55,575 nt of DNA from an uncultured Thermomicrobia bacterium (GCA_937968015.1 CALBSO010000003.1:1-55575), one strand, 5' to 3'; positions 15,750-26,040 are shown, numbered from the stretch's first letter. Notes: a model not told the origin generated them from the letters alone. Numbers and translations: made by a program.

Positions 15750-16945
15750 GCCACGCCGCGCGCTTCGGCGGCAAGCGGCAGGAGAACGGTGATCGTCGTG
15801 CCGTCGCCGGGATACGCATCGATACGCAGGTGCCCGCCGAGACTCTCGACGCGCTCACGCATGACGAGGAGGCCGAAGTGGTGCCGGCCGAGGCGCGGGA
15901 CGCTCTTGGGGTTGAAGCCGATACCATCATCCCGGATGGTCAGTTCCAGGCGATGCGTCTCGGGGTGCGGCGCGAGATGGATGTCCACCCGCGTCGCGTG
16001 CGCGTGCTTGCGTACATTCGTCAGGCTCTCCTGCACCACCCGGAGGAGTTGCAGTTCGGCCATCGGGGCGGGAAAGGTGGCGCCAGCAAGGTCGCCCGCG
16101 ATGGTGACGACAATGTCCGTCGCGTCGCTGAAACGATCCGCAGTCTGCCGCAGCGCGGAGAGCAGGTCGCCGTCGGTATCCGTGCGCAACCCGACGATCG
16201 CTTCCCGGACATCGGCGTACGCGGTGCCGCTCGCCTCGCCGATCCGGTCGAGCGCGACCCGCGCAGCATTGGTATTGCCGTCGGCGAGGAGCGCACGGGC
16301 CCGCTCGCTTTGTAAGGTGATCGTCGCGAGCATCTGTGCCAGCCCGTCGTGGAGTTCCCGTGCGATGCGCTCCCGCTCTTCGAGGATGGCGACGCAGGCA
16401 ATCTGGGCGGTGAGCCGCCGGTTCGCGATGGCGACCGCGAGGACATCGCCAAGCGAGATCATGAGGCCACGGTCGAGGGACAGTCCCCCACCATGTGCGC
16501 GGAGCGTGCCGAGGATCGTCCCATTGTGGGTGAGGGTAATCACGGATCGGTCCGGGGGGTGGGTAGCAGTCTCGTCCGGGTGGAACGTCGCGGCGCTGGC
16601 GCCGAGCGCGTCGCGGATGATCGGCAGACTGACGGTGAGGAGGGTCTGTTCGTCACTCTGCTGGTGCGCGATGGTGGCGAGGGCATTAATGGCGGCGAAC
16701 CGGCGATTCTGGACCACCAGATTGGCGTCGAGGCGTTCGATGAAGTGGAAAATGATGAAGGCGAAGGCAGACGAGGCGCAGAAGGCGACCGCTGCGGAGA
16801 TGAGGTTGCCGAGCCAGACCGGCACGCTCTCATCGAAGGAGCGATGACGGACGGTCTCGGAAAGGAGGATGAAGAGCGCCGGGACGATCACTGCGCTCCA
16901 GCGGAGGCGGCGAAGGAACGCGGTACGTGTCGTAAGTTCCGGCAT
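15746..16945 (-). CDS. Membrane sensor histidine kinase (HisKA_3 type)
   Basis: The protein has about 399 residues: two N-terminal transmembrane helices (residues 16-30 and 48-68), a GAF-like region (about 75-180), the HisKA_3 dimerisation box ERERIARELHDGLAQ with His199, and an HATPase domain with VQESLTNVRKHA and IRDDGIGF. This architecture is of the NarX/DegS class that phosphorylates NarL-type regulators, and the gene overlaps one. I chose the ATG at 16945 because AGGTGG lies just upstream; the frame is open to 17110. No sensory domain names the signal. The location in a copper/redox island suggests a metal or redox cue. Confidence 0.9.
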   Translation of the reverse strand: MPELTTRTAFLRRLRWSAVIVPALFILLSETVRHRSFDESVPVWLGNLISAAVAFCASSAFAFIIFHFIERLDANLVVQNRRFAAINALATIAHQQSDEQTLLTVSLPIIRDALGASAATFHPDETATHPPDRSVITLTHNGTILGTLRAHGGGLSLDRGLMISLGDVLAVAIANRRLTAQIACVAILEERERIARELHDGLAQMLATITLQSERARALLADGNTNAARVALDRIGEASGTAYADVREAIVGLRTDTDGDLLSALRQTADRFSDATDIVVTIAGDLAGATFPAPMAELQLLRVVQESLTNVRKHAHATRVDIHLAPHPETHRLELTIRDDGIGFNPKSVPRLGRHHFGLLVMRERVESLGGHLRIDAYPGDGTTITVLLPLAAEARGVA

Positions 16946-17198
16946 ATCCACCTCGTGGCGACATCCAGACGATGCGAATTGACCACGCTCGTCGGGAGCG
17001 ATCATGACAGCGTATCGCATCTCTGTCGTCGCGCGCTGCTCGGTAATGGCGCTCACCTGCGTCGCCATTCTCCCTTCACCGACATCCCCAGTGTAAAGGG
17101 AGTCGGTCACGAAGCGCTATGACATGGATGCGATGGCCAGATTCTTCAGATGGGTCCGTAGACGTTTCTCACACGCTCCATGATGCGGGCGCCGGTCG

Positions 17199-19754
17199 CT
17201 ATGCGGCGTTGCCCTTCAAGGTGCGGACGTAACGGATCACCGACCAGATTTCCTCCTGGCTGAGCGTCCCGGAGAAAGCGGGCATTCCCGTGCCGGGTAT
17301 CCCCTGCGTGACCCATTGGTAGATATCGCCGTCCGTGTGCCCCGCCAGATGGCCGCTTGCCAGGTCCGCCGGGCGCGGTTGGAGTTGCGTCGCCAGCGGT
17401 CCATTGCCCCGCCCACCGGCTCCATGGCAGGTCGCGCAGTTCTGTGTGAAGACTTGCTGACCGACCGCGAGGGTGGCGGCATTGTTCGGCGTCGGGTTCG
17501 TCAGGCCCGATGTCGCGGTGCGGTCCGTTGAGTTGTAGCCAAAGACGACGAGGCCGAGGAGCGCCAGCACCGCGCAGCAGGCCCGTACCCCCCGCATCCC
17601 GCGCGTGCCAACCGACTGCCGGGGGCGGAGCCGAAAGGTCAGGGCGAGCATCGCCGCGCCAAGGAGCGCGAAGAGCAGGCCATAATACGCGTTCGGCAGG
17701 AGGCGGGGCCAGATGAACCCGGTCGTCGGCTTCGTCGCCGATGTGCTGGGTGTTGACGTGACGGCGCGCGTCGGGTCCGAGTCATACGCGAAGTCCAACT
17801 GGGCATCTTCGGCGACCTGGTTACGCCGCACCACGAGGGTGATGTGCCACTGGCCGCGAATGGGGAAAAAGACTCCGCGCGCCCGATACCAGCCATCTTC
17901 CTGGCCGTCCAGCACGACCGCCGATTGGCCGAGGTCCGCTCCGGTGAAGGTAATGAGTGCCGTCACCCGCTGCACGTCAGTCAGTTGACGTGGCCCCGTA
18001 TTTCCCGTCGCTGGCGCGGGCGACCCACTGATCGGCACCGTCGCCGCATCGAGGATATTGGCATTCAGCGCACTGCCGTCTCGCCCCGTGGTGATCATGA
18101 GGATTGCCGCCACTTGATCGCCGCGTACTGTCTGCGTGGACTGCAGGCCGCTACTGGTATCCGCGTCCGCGCCGAGGATGGGCGAAATCGGGCGCGGGGC
18201 AGCGGCGAGGTTCGGGTTGGCAGCGGCGGCATTCGTGCCGATGAGCGGATGCGCGGGCGGCAGTTGTGTCAGCAGCGCCGTGACAAGCAGAATCAGGACG
18301 CCAAACACCGCCTCGATCGTGATGAGATAGGGCAACCACTCGCGCGCCCACTTCTTGCGGAGGCGAGGTTTGAGGACCAGGAGGTTGATCCCGGCCACCC
18401 CGATCAGCGGCAGGACGAGGGCATGCTTGAGCAGTAAAATCCGCCCATAGGATGAGTCAAGAATCGTCGCGCGGGTCGTGTGCAGCGTCATCGCATAGAT
18501 ACCGGTGACGATGAGGGCGGCGACAGCGACCAGCCCGACAGTGGAGAAGCGTCGAATGATCGCGTCGAGCAGGGCCGTGCGGGCACGCCCGGCCAAGGGG
18601 CGCAACCAGCCGCGCAGATTGGCGACGAGCACCACCAGTCCGCCGAGCCAGAGACCCATCGCGCCGAGATGGACGGCGTCCGCAAGGAGGGCGAGGACGG
18701 GCTGATGCTGACTCTCCACGGCGTGGCTGCTGAAGGTGAGCGCACCGACGAGGGCGAGCGCAATTATCAGGCTGAGCCACCACGACCAGAGCGCGGGTGA
18801 TACCCCCGGCTCCGTGGCAATGCACGCCACCGGTTGGGTGGAGGCGACGAGACGAAGGGCGGACGGGCGGCGCGGGATACGTCGCTGCGGGATACTGCCG
18901 ATGAGCATAACGACGAGGAGGGTGAAGGCGAGGGCGACAACGATCCGCCAGACGCTTCCGTAGACCGTGTCAAAGGCGAGGCGGCGCACGGCATCGCCGG
19001 GTACGTGGACGACGGGAACGTCAGTCAGGGAAGCCGCTTGCAGGAGGAGCGTCGCAAGGTGGGCGAACGCGAAGGCGATCAGGCCACCGAACACCCACCG
19101 GTGCAGGCGACGCTCCATACGCTGCCAGTGCGCGTCACCATTGGCGACCGTCCGCGCCGCAGGGCGCAGGACAAACACGGCAAGGCCCAGCGCCCCGATC
19201 AGTATGCCGAGGGAGAGATACCGCCACCAGTGAACGAGCATGGCGAGGAGCGTTGGCGTGTCGCTCGTTGCGGTGGCCGGTGTGCCCGGTTGCGTTGCGC
19301 TGATAGACGCGTCCACTGGCTGTGGCTCAGACGGTGCGGCGCGTCCACCGCCCGCAGCGAGCGTGAAGGCGTAGTTGCCTTTCGTCAGATGGCCATCGGG
19401 CGCGAGGGCTTGCCACGCGACGGTATACAGCCCCGGTTGGAGGGGCCCGATCACCACTTCGAGAGTCGTCGCATTGTTGGTGTCACGCGCCGCATTCCCC
19501 CCTGTCACCGCCTTCCCGTTCGTATCGAGGACGGTAATCTGGCTGAACTGCGGGTCGGGCGGCTGGTCGAAGCGCAGTCGAATGCGCGTTGGTGGCTGAC
19601 CAAGCGTGCTGTTCGGCACGGGAGTCGCGGCGAGCAGGGCGACATGGGCGGAGACGGTGATCGTGGCGAGCGGAAGCATGGCCAGCGCGAGCATCAGTGC
19701 GAGGACGAGGCGGGCGGTATGGCAAGAGCGACAGCGAAACGGGTTGCAGGGCAT
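17199..19754 (-). CDS. CopC-CopD-cytochrome c fusion protein
   Basis: The protein has about 851 residues with domains in this order: signal peptide; CopC (SAHVALLAATPVPNSTLGQP, residues 35-140); CopD with eight or more transmembrane helices (about 165-500); an extracytoplasmic beta domain (about 520-690); another transmembrane helix; and a C-terminal cytochrome c (CATCHGAGGRGNG near residue 775, with axial Met in PGTGMPAFSG). CopC binds copper outside and CopD moves it across the membrane. A haem c domain on the same chain suggests coupling of copper handling to electron transfer. The ATG at 19754 has GGAG six bases upstream. A TlpA-like thioredoxin gene precedes it. Confidence 0.88.
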   Translation of the reverse strand: MPCNPFRCRSCHTARLVLALMLALAMLPLATITVSAHVALLAATPVPNSTLGQPPTRIRLRFDQPPDPQFSQITVLDTNGKAVTGGNAARDTNNATTLEVVIGPLQPGLYTVAWQALAPDGHLTKGNYAFTLAAGGGRAAPSEPQPVDASISATQPGTPATATSDTPTLLAMLVHWWRYLSLGILIGALGLAVFVLRPAARTVANGDAHWQRMERRLHRWVFGGLIAFAFAHLATLLLQAASLTDVPVVHVPGDAVRRLAFDTVYGSVWRIVVALAFTLLVVMLIGSIPQRRIPRRPSALRLVASTQPVACIATEPGVSPALWSWWLSLIIALALVGALTFSSHAVESQHQPVLALLADAVHLGAMGLWLGGLVVLVANLRGWLRPLAGRARTALLDAIIRRFSTVGLVAVAALIVTGIYAMTLHTTRATILDSSYGRILLLKHALVLPLIGVAGINLLVLKPRLRKKWAREWLPYLITIEAVFGVLILLVTALLTQLPPAHPLIGTNAAAANPNLAAAPRPISPILGADADTSSGLQSTQTVRGDQVAAILMITTGRDGSALNANILDAATVPISGSPAPATGNTGPRQLTDVQRVTALITFTGADLGQSAVVLDGQEDGWYRARGVFFPIRGQWHITLVVRRNQVAEDAQLDFAYDSDPTRAVTSTPSTSATKPTTGFIWPRLLPNAYYGLLFALLGAAMLALTFRLRPRQSVGTRGMRGVRACCAVLALLGLVVFGYNSTDRTATSGLTNPTPNNAATLAVGQQVFTQNCATCHGAGGRGNGPLATQLQPRPADLASGHLAGHTDGDIYQWVTQGIPGTGMPAFSGTLSQEEIWSVIRYVRTLKGNAA

Positions 19755-19817
19755 CACATTCTCCACGACTCCGCCGGGACCCTCTCTTGGGATGGCGCCC
19801 GGTCGCGTCGTATCAGA

Positions 19818-20486
19818 TTACTGTCCGTGCGCCTTGGCGACGAGGGCAGTGAGCCGGTCCGGCGAGACCTCGCCCGTATCACGATCCCGAATCACCCCGT
19901 TCGTATCCACTGACACGAGCGTCGGATATGACGTGATGCCGTAGACGCTCGCCGCTTTGCCCCCGTCGTCGTAGGTCGGGACGGGCAGCGCGAACTTCGA
20001 CTGGAAATCCCAGATGCCCTGCTGCGTGTCGTTATACCCGACACCGATGAAGACCATCTTCAGGTCCGGGTTTGCCGCCGCCAGCGCCTTCAACTTCGGC
20101 ACCTCCGCCTGGCAGTGCGGACACCACGAGGCGAAGAAGACGAGCAGCGTCGGCTTCCCGGCGATGTCTGCCTTCGTGATCGTCGAGCCGTCTTTCGCCT
20201 TGGCGGAGAAGTCGGGGGCTACCGCGCCGATTGCCGGTGCGGCCAACGGCGTCGGCGGGTTCTCCACCTGACCAGCCGTCTTCGTCCTGCTCACCACGAC
20301 AAATCCGATCACGGCAAAGACAGCGACGAGCACGAGTGCGCCGGTGATGATCATCCCCCACGGCGTCCTCTTGACGGGCTTGGTCACGGAGCCACGGCGC
20401 GCCGGTGGCACTGGCGTGCGGGCGGGCCTGGATGAAGCGGTTGCACGATTGCCTGCGTCTGCCGTAGAGTGGTCCGAACGAGCCAT
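19818..20486 (-). CDS. Membrane-anchored TlpA/ResA-like thioredoxin
   Basis: The protein has 222 residues. A basic cytoplasmic N-terminus is followed by one transmembrane helix (about residues 44-65) and a thioredoxin domain with FFASWCPHCQAEVPKLKAL (Cys122 and Cys125) and the cis-Pro region ITSYPTLVSVD. TlpA/ResA proteins reduce apocytochrome c or copper-site cysteines outside the membrane. The fused CopC-CopD-cytochrome c gene lies 63 bases downstream, so the thioredoxin may prepare its haem or copper sites (inferred). AAAGGA lies nine bases before the ATG at 20486. Confidence 0.88.
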   Translation of the reverse strand: MARSDHSTADAGNRATASSRPARTPVPPARRGSVTKPVKRTPWGMIITGALVLVAVFAVIGFVVVSRTKTAGQVENPPTPLAAPAIGAVAPDFSAKAKDGSTITKADIAGKPTLLVFFASWCPHCQAEVPKLKALAAANPDLKMVFIGVGYNDTQQGIWDFQSKFALPVPTYDDGGKAASVYGITSYPTLVSVDTNGVIRDRDTGEVSPDRLTALVAKAHGQ

Positions 20487-20540
20487 GACGGGTGATCCTT
20501 TCGTTGGGTCCGTGCCGCACTCTCGATTATAGGACAGAAG

Positions 20541-21008
20541 TTGGTGGACCGTACGCGAGCGCTCGCTTTCCCGATTGTCGCCTTTCTTCTCCGCGTCGGC
20601 GTCGGTCTGACGCTGATCGTCGCCGGGGCGGGCAAACTGAAAGACGCCACGGCCGCACAGGCAGCAACCGAGGCAACCCTCCATGTCAGCGGCACGGCGG
20701 CGCAAGTGCTGACGGTGGCGGTTTCGGTGCTGGAAATCCTGCTCGGCATTCACCTGATCATCGGGCTGAATCTGCGCTGGTCGGCGCTCGCAGCGGTCAC
20801 CCTCCTCGCCTTTTTCCTCGTCTTCGTCATCTATCTGTGGGCGACCGGGTATGCGGGTGGCTGCGGCTGCTTCGGCGTTTTTGGTGGCGGCTCGCCGGGA
20901 CCGGCGGAGACGGCGCGAGACACACTCCTTCTCCTCGCAGCGATCGCCGCGTGGTGGGGTCGCGCGTCCGGTCCCCGGGTGGATCACCTGCTACGCGCGG
21001 AAGGATAG
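20541..21008 (+). CDS. MauE/DoxX-like membrane protein
   Basis: The protein has about 155 residues and four transmembrane helices. Features of the family are LLRVGVGLTLIVAGAGKLKD at the first helix, SVLEILLGIHLIIGLNLRW, and a GGCGCFGVFGG loop. MauE/DoxX proteins help disulphide or quinone-linked redox processes in the membrane. It diverges from the TlpA-like gene (54 bases apart), which fits a joint thiol-redox task. The start is TTG at 20541 or GTG at 20544, after AGGA. Confidence 0.8.
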   Translation: MVDRTRALAFPIVAFLLRVGVGLTLIVAGAGKLKDATAAQAATEATLHVSGTAAQVLTVAVSVLEILLGIHLIIGLNLRWSALAAVTLLAFFLVFVIYLWATGYAGGCGCFGVFGGGSPGPAETARDTLLLLAAIAAWWGRASGPRVDHLLRAEG

Positions 21009-21109
21009 CGCACGTTCAATGACGAATGTTGCCGGTTGGTCGCCAACCGCACAGAGGCGGGGCGACTGCTCCTCCGGGGCATGGACACGCTTCCCTGCGC
21101 CGCCATGAC

Positions 21110-21415
21110 TTAGCGATTGATCGCCTTCCCGAGGAGATGCATCAGTTCGGTGATCGCTGCATCCCCACCCTGCTCGCGGATGGCATCGGCGACACAGCCG
21201 CGAATATGGCTTTCCAGGAGCTTCTCCGCGACTTTGTCCGTCGCCGCAGTGATCGCTTGGAGCTGCGTAACAACGTCGAGGCAGTAGCGGCCCTCCGTGA
21301 CCATCTTCTGGACACCTCGCACCTGCCCTTCGATCCGGCGGAGCCGGGTGAGCAAGGCATCCGTGTCCTGTTGATAGTGGTACTGCGTCGTCGTCGCGGG
21401 CGTTGCGCTCATCAT
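21110..21415 (-). CDS. csoR: CsoR-type copper-sensing repressor
   Basis: The protein has 101 residues and the all-helical CsoR/RcnR fold. It keeps the full copper(I) set of Mycobacterium CsoR: Tyr44-Cys45 (RYCLDVVTQ), His70 and Cys74 (ESHIRGCVAD), and Glu90 in the second shell. That points to copper, although a nickel transporter gene lies directly upstream. CsoR leaves DNA when it binds Cu(I), which turns on copper-handling genes. The start is ATG 21415 or 21412, after AGGAG. Its targets are presumably the neighbouring copper genes; I did not identify its operator. Confidence 0.88.
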   Translation of the reverse strand: MMSATPATTTQYHYQQDTDALLTRLRRIEGQVRGVQKMVTEGRYCLDVVTQLQAITAATDKVAEKLLESHIRGCVADAIREQGGDAAITELMHLLGKAINR

Positions 21416-21458
21416 CGCTGCTCCTGTGGATCGCGGGGTGGCGACCGCGCCGCTTCGG

Positions 21459-22520
<1,062 letters not shown>

Positions 22521-22769
22521 CCCTCCCCCTTCCCCATCACGGCCGGTGCGATTGGAACTTCCGGCGTGCCCCGTTCGGCACCACAGCGCATGCTACAACA
22601 CATCCGCAGGCTATCGCATCATCGACCGATGCCGTTTCGTTCAGACTCCGCGTATCGCACCATTATCGTCGCTCCACGCCGAAGGTGCGTGGCATCCTAC
22701 TTGCACGACTCCGAGTGGGGTATCGAGGCACAATCGCTCCCCTTGCAGTGACCGGAGGGAGGAAACACG

Positions 22770-23048
22770 ATGGCAGAAGGCAAGCAGTTCACGGCGGACG
22801 AGGCGCAGCGGATCGGCGGGCAGATCGGGATCAACTGGGACACCGTCGATCTTGCCGAGTTCCGCAAAGGACTGGCGGTCGAGATGGAACACGGCTCGCA
22901 CGACCCGGAGACGGATGTGACGCACGACGATCCGCTCTTGACGGGCAAGATCGCCTGGGCGCACATCAAGGAGTATGCCGACTACTACACCCGCTTGGCG
23001 CAGATGGAGACGGAAGCGGAACGCTACTGGTCGGCGCACAAAGGCTGA
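22770..23048 (+). CDS. DUF5661-family small protein
   Basis: The protein has 92 residues. It has FTADEAQRIGGQIGINWDTV, then EFRKGLAVEMEHGSHDPETD, then LLTGKIAWAHIKEYADYYTR. I recognise this conserved pattern (GL-VE-EHG, TGKIA-AHI-E-DYY-RL) as DUF5661. No function is known. GGAGGA lies before the ATG, and a strong terminator follows, so it is a separate transcription unit divergent from the nickel transporter. Confidence 0.82.
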   Translation: MAEGKQFTADEAQRIGGQIGINWDTVDLAEFRKGLAVEMEHGSHDPETDVTHDDPLLTGKIAWAHIKEYADYYTRLAQMETEAERYWSAHKG

Positions 23049-23076
23049 TGTCTGCGGTCCTGATGTAACGAGGATG

Positions 23077-23118
23077 ACCGAGCGCACCCTTCTGTGGTGC
23101 GCTCGGTGTCTTTCTCTC
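23077..23118 (+). terminator. Rho-independent terminator
   Basis: ACCGAGCGCACC (23077-23088) pairs perfectly with GGTGCGCTCGGT (23096-23107) across a seven-base loop, followed by GTCTTTCTCT. It ends the DUF5661 unit. Confidence 0.8.
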
Positions 23119-23305
23119 CCCTGTACCACTCCGATCTGGTTTGATACCCGTTCTTCGTCTAACCTGAAAACACCCTTCAATAGCAGGTAACCGATGGCGA
23201 GTCAGCGGGGCCGTGATATCGAGGGTGGGACCCGATCGCTCCTCTGCTGCGGCTAGGTGATCGAACAGCGTCGGTCATTTTCATTGCCTGTGGCGCCGTG
23301 ATCGG

Positions 23306-23321
23306 ATTGCCTCACGAGAGA
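23306..23321 (+). repeat. Left terminal inverted repeat of the IS
   Basis: ATTGCCTCACGAGAGA, the exact reverse complement of 25045-25060. It lies just beyond the transposase stop codon. Confidence 0.9.
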
Positions 23322-23324
23322 ATC

Positions 23325-24968
23325 TTACCCGGCCGCAGCCGTTGCCTCATCGCTGATCTTACCGCGCTCTCCGTCCTCTCGTCGCTCCATGATCGCTCGC
23401 AAGGGCAACGGAACCGACTCCCTCACGAGCACTTCTTCCGCTAACCACCGATCGTCAAACGTGAGGATCGTGCGCATCCGCCACTCTTGCACCCGCCGTT
23501 GCAGCGTCCGCAGTTGCGTCGCCGGGAAGACGCCCGGATAGCGGTGCTGCAGATTCTCGAACGCCGCTTTCGCCGTCCGCTCCGGATGCGCCATCAGTTC
23601 CGTTTCGACCTCGTGCCACACGTCCGCGAACGGGTCCGGTCGCGTGCGATACAATCGCGGCCCCTTCACCCCCTTCGTGCGCCGGTTTTTCCTCCCTCTT
23701 TCCGGCTCGCGCTGCGCGGTCGTCTCACTGTTGGCGGATGCCTCCAGGGTGAAATGAACCGTCGGCGTGTCTCTGCTCGTCGGTCGGATGCGCTCCGGCG
23801 CGCTCGCGGGCAGCTGAGTGAGCGCGTGCTGCCAGAGCGCATCTTGGAGTTGCTCAATCTGCCGCAACAGTTGGACTGGGTCGAGCGCCTGGGCGATCGC
23901 CGTCAATCGCACACGATCGTCGGTGCTCAAGACCTCTGGCGCGAGCAGCCGTTGGAAGGGGGTCTTTGCCGGATCGTAGCGCCGCCGCAGTTTCCCGCCC
24001 TCACGCTCCTTGAGCCGCAACTTCATCGAGGGCTGGAAGAAGTTCACGTAGAGCCGCACCGCCCGATACAACTCGGCCAGTTGGCGATAGGCATGTTCTC
24101 CCTCAAACCGATCATAGCCCACCAGTTGCCGCACAATCGCCCCGTTCTTCTGCTCGACGAAGCACTGGTCGTTCTTCTTGGCGACCCGTCCCCGCGTGAA
24201 CGTAATCTGCTCGCGTTCGCAGTAGGCGAGCAGATCGGTGTTCAGGAACTCGCCCCCGTTGTCGGTGTCCAAGCCGAGGAGCGGCATCGGCAACAGAATG
24301 CGCGCGCGATCAAGCGCCTGGATGACCATGTGCTGGCTGCGATGCAGCAACGCCAGGCACTCGGTCCAGCCAGTGGCGACATCAGTCAGAACCAGTGTCT
24401 GCAGGAAGGCGCCTTCCGCCCATGGGCCGCAGTGCGCGACAAGATCGGCCTCGAAGAAACCGGGGCGAACGTCATCCCAACCGGTGAAAGTCCGGACCGG
24501 AACTTGCTGTTTGATGAGCAGACCGCGGCGCGTGGTCGTCATGCCGTGGGGTGCATCCCGTTCGCGATACGGGCGCAGGATGCGATCAGCAGTCGCCGGA
24601 CTGAGCGCGAGGAGTTGCACACGCACTGGATCGGGCAGCGTGAGATGACCATGCCGTTCGAGCGCCGGGACCAACTCCGGCAAGAAGGGCACGAGGCGCT
24701 TGGCGCAGATCCGATTGGCCGCCATCCACGCGATGACGAGCGCGTCTTGCACCGCGTGGCCATAGAAACGCTCACGCGGTCGGGTCAGCGGCATGGGGAC
24801 GGGAACGGGATGGGCGAGGAGCCGGATCGCATACTTGCGCGCGTAGCCGGTGACGGCGACGAACTCATCGAGGATGACCGACTTTTGCGACGGCGGCGCG
24901 CTCTGATAACGGGGCGCGACACGCGCGAGTAGTTCACGTTTGGCCAGGAAACTCATTGAAGCACTCAC
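23325..24968 (-). CDS. IS transposase, DD(35)E integrase-core type
   Basis: The protein has 547 residues. The N-terminal half has an HTH-like region. The rve/DDE core shows Asp175 (FFEADLVAHCG), Asp236 (LDTDNGGEFLN) and Glu272 (FVEQKNGAIVRQL), with 35 residues between the last two, so the catalytic triad is intact. A basic C-terminal region follows. The start is at 24968, or at an internal ATG (MSFLAKREL) at 24956. It is the only gene of the element and looks functional. Confidence 0.92.
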   Translation of the reverse strand: MSASMSFLAKRELLARVAPRYQSAPPSQKSVILDEFVAVTGYARKYAIRLLAHPVPVPMPLTRPRERFYGHAVQDALVIAWMAANRICAKRLVPFLPELVPALERHGHLTLPDPVRVQLLALSPATADRILRPYRERDAPHGMTTTRRGLLIKQQVPVRTFTGWDDVRPGFFEADLVAHCGPWAEGAFLQTLVLTDVATGWTECLALLHRSQHMVIQALDRARILLPMPLLGLDTDNGGEFLNTDLLAYCEREQITFTRGRVAKKNDQCFVEQKNGAIVRQLVGYDRFEGEHAYRQLAELYRAVRLYVNFFQPSMKLRLKEREGGKLRRRYDPAKTPFQRLLAPEVLSTDDRVRLTAIAQALDPVQLLRQIEQLQDALWQHALTQLPASAPERIRPTSRDTPTVHFTLEASANSETTAQREPERGRKNRRTKGVKGPRLYRTRPDPFADVWHEVETELMAHPERTAKAAFENLQHRYPGVFPATQLRTLQRRVQEWRMRTILTFDDRWLAEEVLVRESVPLPLRAIMERREDGERGKISDEATAAAG

Positions 24969-25044
24969 CCTTCCTCCCTTCGCGTGATAATGGATCCGCG
25001 TCGGGTGACATTATTGGTGAGGCAAGAACCGGCTCAAAGTGTCA

Positions 25045-25060
25045 TCTCTCGTGAGGCAAT
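25045..25060 (-). repeat. Right terminal inverted repeat of the IS
   Basis: Exact reverse complement of 23306-23321, followed by the duplicated target TCGG (25061-25064). Confidence 0.9.
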
Positions 25061-25067
25061 TCGGGGC

Positions 25068-25319
25068 ATGGAAGATATTGTCGTCACGCTGGGGAAACGC
25101 ATCCGGCAGTTGCGGCTGCGGACGGGGCTGTCACAAGAGAAGTTTGCCGCCAAGGCCGGACTGGACCGGACCTACTTTGCGGGCATCGAGCGGGGGGAAC
25201 GCAATCCGTCGGTCAAGCAGTTGGCGAAGATCGCGACCGCGCTCGATATCCCACTCGCTGGTCTGTTCATGGCGGATCCGCAGGAGCGGCAAAAGGAAGA
25301 GACATATCCCGGTAGGTAG
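25068..25319 (+). CDS. Small XRE-family HTH regulator
   Basis: The protein has 83 residues and is almost entirely a Cro/C1 HTH: LGKRIRQLRLRTGLSQEKFA, AAKAGLDRTYFAGIERGERN and SVKQLAKIATALDIPLAGLF. Its size and sequence resemble controller proteins of restriction-modification and similar modules, but no such partner remains intact nearby. The ATG at 25068 is only eight bases from the IS end, so its own promoter was probably displaced by the insertion. Confidence 0.85.
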   Translation: MEDIVVTLGKRIRQLRLRTGLSQEKFAAKAGLDRTYFAGIERGERNPSVKQLAKIATALDIPLAGLFMADPQERQKEETYPGR

Positions 25320-25376
25320 AGAGCCGTTATCGAATCCCGTGCCCAGCGCGGATCCTAGTGAGGAGGAGATGAGATC

Positions 25377-25878
25377 ATGTCGGACGAGCATCCACTCTCA
25401 GTCGTGGTCCTCCTGCGACAGGTGCGACTTGACCGACTCTTTGCCGTACTGCCGATTGCCCAAGGCGCAGAAGTACAACGATGTCGAGATCTTGGCGCTC
25501 GCGCTCGAAATCTAACGCGGGGGCTTCGTCATCACGCTGCAAGCGCAATCGCACGGCGCGGTGCCGTTCGTCGACACCGCTCCCACTGTGACGCTCGACC
25601 TCACAGACGACTGCGGCGGACGCTACATAAGCCAGCCCTACGGCGCATCGAGCGAGGGTGCGAGGAGCGACCGGCAATGGCGACTCGCCTGCCGCTGCAC
25701 ACCGGCGCTCGATCCCCGGGCGCATGCCCTCCGACTGGCGATCGGGGCATTGGTTTGGAGCCGTCCCGATCCCGTGCAGGAGCGGTTCGTCCCGATGTGT
25801 ACCATGAACGGCCCGTGGGTCTTTTCTATTGACCTGCCCGCCACTCATCCCAATCCCGGCACCGGGGTCACGTCGTAA
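25377..25878 (+). pseudogene. Decayed open reading frame of unknown function
   Basis: A start with a good ribosome site (AGGAGGAGATG before 25377) gives MSDEHPLSVVVLLRQ, but the rest of that frame is low-complexity Arg-rich. A second frame reads LPKAQKYNDVEILALALEI, then a stop at about 25513, then GGFVITLQAQSHGAVPFVDT and on to 25878 with normal composition (GPWVFSIDLPATHPNPG). The pattern suggests one ancestral gene with a frameshift and a nonsense mutation. I do not recognise the family. It lies downstream of the XRE gene whose promoter was hit by the IS. Confidence 0.4.
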
Positions 25879-25988
25879 CAAACCCCGATACGACGACACA
25901 CCAGTTCTGCTCCGTCCCATCCGCAGCGACGCATTTTGCATCGACATGCACCCCTGTACGTACGCATGACCGTGTGCTACGCTGAGTG

Positions 25989-26009
25989 CCGATAAGGAAA
26001 GCTTATCGG
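25989..26009. promoter_or_regulatory. 8-bp inverted repeat upstream of the PIN-like/integrase operon
   Basis: CCGATAAG (25989-25996) and CTTATCGG (26002-26009) flank five bases, about 30 bases before the TTG start at 26041. A plausible operator; no binding protein is known. Confidence 0.4.
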
Positions 26010-26040
26010 GCGTTAGGATCCATATGAGAAAGGGAGTCGA

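Larger units (their letters stand above)
23306..25060. mobile_element. Complete insertion sequence with terminal repeats and 4-bp target duplication
   Basis: The ends are a 16-bp perfect inverted repeat (23306-23321 and 25045-25060). TCGG occurs on both flanks (23302-23305 and 25061-25064) as the target duplication. Each end also holds a second copy of TTGCCTCA about 35 bases inwards, probably a second transposase-binding site. One transposase gene fills the element of 1,755 bp. It inserted just before the XRE gene starting at 25068 and separated it from its old upstream region. Intact ends and duplication indicate a recent insertion. I cannot assign the IS family with certainty (ISNCY-like). 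Confidence 0.9.

Noticed and set aside
21110..21415. Nickel sensor (InrS/RcnR) reading of the CsoR-family gene
   Set aside because: The residues match the copper set (Y-C, H, C, E) rather than the H-C-H-C nickel fingerprint.
23487..24932. Plus-strand frame of 481 codons inside the IS
   Set aside because: Antisense image of the transposase; no ribosome site and no domain signature.
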